Assembly: GCA_028023455.1 (NCBI GenBank) | Contig: JAQFVV010000003.1 | Span: 2,272,925 to 2,336,924, forward strand | DNA length: 64,000 nt | Source of the DNA: Epiperipatus broadwayi | Taxonomy: Eukaryota > Onychophora > Udeonychophora > Euonychophora > Peripatidae | Reading direction: 5' to 3' | Shown here: in pieces, positions 61,862 to 64,000 of the stretch | How the letters are laid out: each line of letters begins with the position of its first letter | Numbering within the stretch: the stretch's first letter is position 1 | Notes under the pieces: generated by a model | Database searches by the model: none | The model's input: only the letters and a program-made list of their open reading frames with translations | What the model was told of the DNA's origin: nothing | Made by a program: the position numbers and the translations under genes

Positions 61862-64000
61862 TGCTTGTAAATTATGTTTTTATTAAATATAATACATAAT
61901 TATTTTAAAATGTAATTCTAGTATTAAGCAAATCATTAAATTGAAACAAACTGCAAAACAATATATATATATATTTCTTGGATGCATATTGTTTAAAACT
62001 GCTCTTTATTTCTAAAAAGTAATTATCCCAATTAAATTAAAAGGAAAAAATCTTAATACTGTCCTCTTGTAAGTTTTATTTAAAACAAATCAAAGTTTTA
62101 AGAAGAATTGTTAACAACAATTTGTACAATTATTGAATATTTTCAATATTTCCTCACCCTCTGTTCTATATATAAGAAACTATTTGACTACTAAACAGAT
62201 AAGTGTTCTATATGGATTAGGCTGGTATAACATAAGCTATTTATCAGATTTCAGGCAATTCTACTGAAGTTAAATATATTAAATCTCAATTTTAAAATTT
62301 CATTCCAACTTGAAAAAGATAAAAACTTAACAAATAAACAAACAAACTGATTTTTAAACTTCAATAAAAACATTTAAAAACAAATTTATAGTAAATACCC
62401 CCCCCCTTCTTTAAAATATAACAAAAGAATCAAGCATAAGTTACTGAATATTTAATTAGTTAAAAATATTGAATTATGGTTGATTAATATATCATGATTG
62501 TTCTGGAAGGAAAAATATATATATTATTTTTAAGTAAAAAAAAAGCCTATCATGTGAATTACATTTGGAATCCAGTCAACTAGTGGAAATTTATGGTTTA
62601 ATATATTATAAAGTTTTCTGACAATAATTAAAATAACTTTATAAAAAATTATTATAGACTAATTATAACATATGATTAATACTGCCAACTCACCTATTAG
62701 GCAAAGAAGAATATATCTATGCTACTTAGGAATTGGATCTGAAGCAATGTTTATTATAAAAAAAAACTTTAAAAAAATTAACAAATATCAAGACAACTAA
62801 TATTCCATAATTTGAAATTTAAATCCGGTCAAAATCAACTTTGAATTTTTTTTCAGATTACAAACAAGCTAAGAATTTTTTTTTTTTTTTTTGCAGATTG
62901 GTGATATAATCAACCCAGATAAAAATACAATAGTTGTAACTGATAACCAGTTAACATTAGCTAGAAAATAAAGGTATTAATTTTATTTATATTGGTTTGA
63001 CAATACAATGACGATTGTATTAAATAAATATGAATGTAATATGATACAACCTTCACCATTTATATATAATGGTGGGATATTTTTATGGGGTGCTCAACCA
63101 TGATTTTTTTATAATTTCTTACTAAATGTAAATGCTGTTTGCTATAAAATGATTGAATATTAATGATTTGATTATATACTCAATATTATAAATCTTTTTT
63201 ACATAATTATTTTGTATTTAGACATTTTATTTAATTTTGTATTATACACTAATTAAGTTAAAGTAAACAGAATTTATTTGGTCTTTTATTTTCTATATTT
63301 TGCTGTTTTTAATAAAGTTAAAAATTATAATTTGAAGTTTGAAAAAAAAAATTTATAATAAGTGATGTATATTTAAAATCTTCAATTGATTTTTTTTTTT
63401 TTTTGAATTAATATAAGAAATTTTGCAGCTGCAAAAATAAAATTGAATTGTAAAATATTTTACTATTGATATTGAGAAATGGTTCATTTTACGATCTCTT
63501 TTGTTAATATTATAACAAATAAATTCATATTTATGAATTCACTATCATTTAAATTTTATTTTACTTACAGTATTTTTGTTATTTTTCAAATATAAATAAA
63601 AATGGTTTATAAATTACCATTTTTTTCAAGAACAGTTCTTTTCACTCTATTCTAAAGCTATCTACTATAAGTATGAGTGATCAATCAATGCCAGATTGTA
63701 CACTATTCTAACACCCACATTGGTTTCTTGGTTTTGACTTCATCAATGAGATTTTAGGTAACAAGCTGGAATTGATGAGCTTATACACCTAGAAGTCACC
63801 TTTTATTTTTTATGCTGTTCAATCAAGTAGCCTGAAGTTTATTACATTATCTTGTATACATTGATTATTCAGGGTTAATACTAAATAGCTCAAATGAAAA
63901 AAAAATATTCTTGTAAGCATACAAATAAACTAAGAGAGGTGTGATATATGTGTTAACCTTGATTAACCAAATAGCTTGGCCTTTAAATGTGATAATCCTA
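61862..64000. other. AT-rich stretch to the window end
   Basis: The first ~180 bp complete the direct repeats interrupted by the transposon. The rest has poly-A/T and a short poly-C run (62399-62406). No supported gene. Confidence 0.45.

Overview
This window looks like gene-poor, very AT-rich animal (metazoan) genomic DNA. G+C is roughly a quarter to 30% by eye, with many poly-A/T runs and long (TA)n tracts. I found no complete host protein-coding gene, rRNA or functional tRNA. Almost every open frame is short, lacks codon structure, or lies inside a repeat. The recognisable coding traces are RTE-type non-LTR reverse transcriptase, a mariner/Tc1-type transposase, gag-like proteins and a possible Merlin/IS1595-like transposase fragment. 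With tRNA-derived SINEs this suits an invertebrate; I cannot name the species.

Layout. From 1 to 10.3 kb there are copies of one AT-rich interspersed repeat, a foldback repeat (460-1310), small tandem duplications and a large inverted repeat with ~700-bp arms (6926-9467) holding a second hairpin. From 10.3 to 20.3 kb there are an 88-bp spacerless palindrome (11322-11409), the 3' end of a decayed RTE element (12927-13500), a tRNA-headed SINE (13950-14028, with a deleted copy at 14358), a 666-bp foldback (17409-18074) and a decayed mariner-like element with terminal repeats (18897-20208). From 23 to 27.6 kb there is a cluster of related repeats: a 418-bp tandem pair, two more foldbacks and three copies of a ~380-bp element in mixed orientation.

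From 27.8 to 44.7 kb a diverged duplication (27768-31870 against 41327-44065) flanks a decayed minus-strand LTR element (33031-36160), a ~1-kb TIR element (36359-37392) and a decayed gag/protease-like region (39541-40330). A second RTE remnant lies at 44125-44680. From 48.2 to 57.2 kb there are hairpins, a possible solo LTR (49143-50825) and the best-preserved element, an LTR retrotransposon (51154-57184) with ~1.74-kb LTRs about 98% alike by eye and a gag-like coiled-coil reading frame but no visible pol. From 57 to 64 kb there are diverged repeats split by a DNA transposon with ~80-bp terminal inverted repeats and a perfect 8-bp target duplication (60479-61853).

The genes do not form a pathway; this is accumulated mobile DNA. 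The striking theme is the number of long inverted duplications, about ten independent ones in 64 kb. Many would fold into long double-stranded RNA if transcribed.
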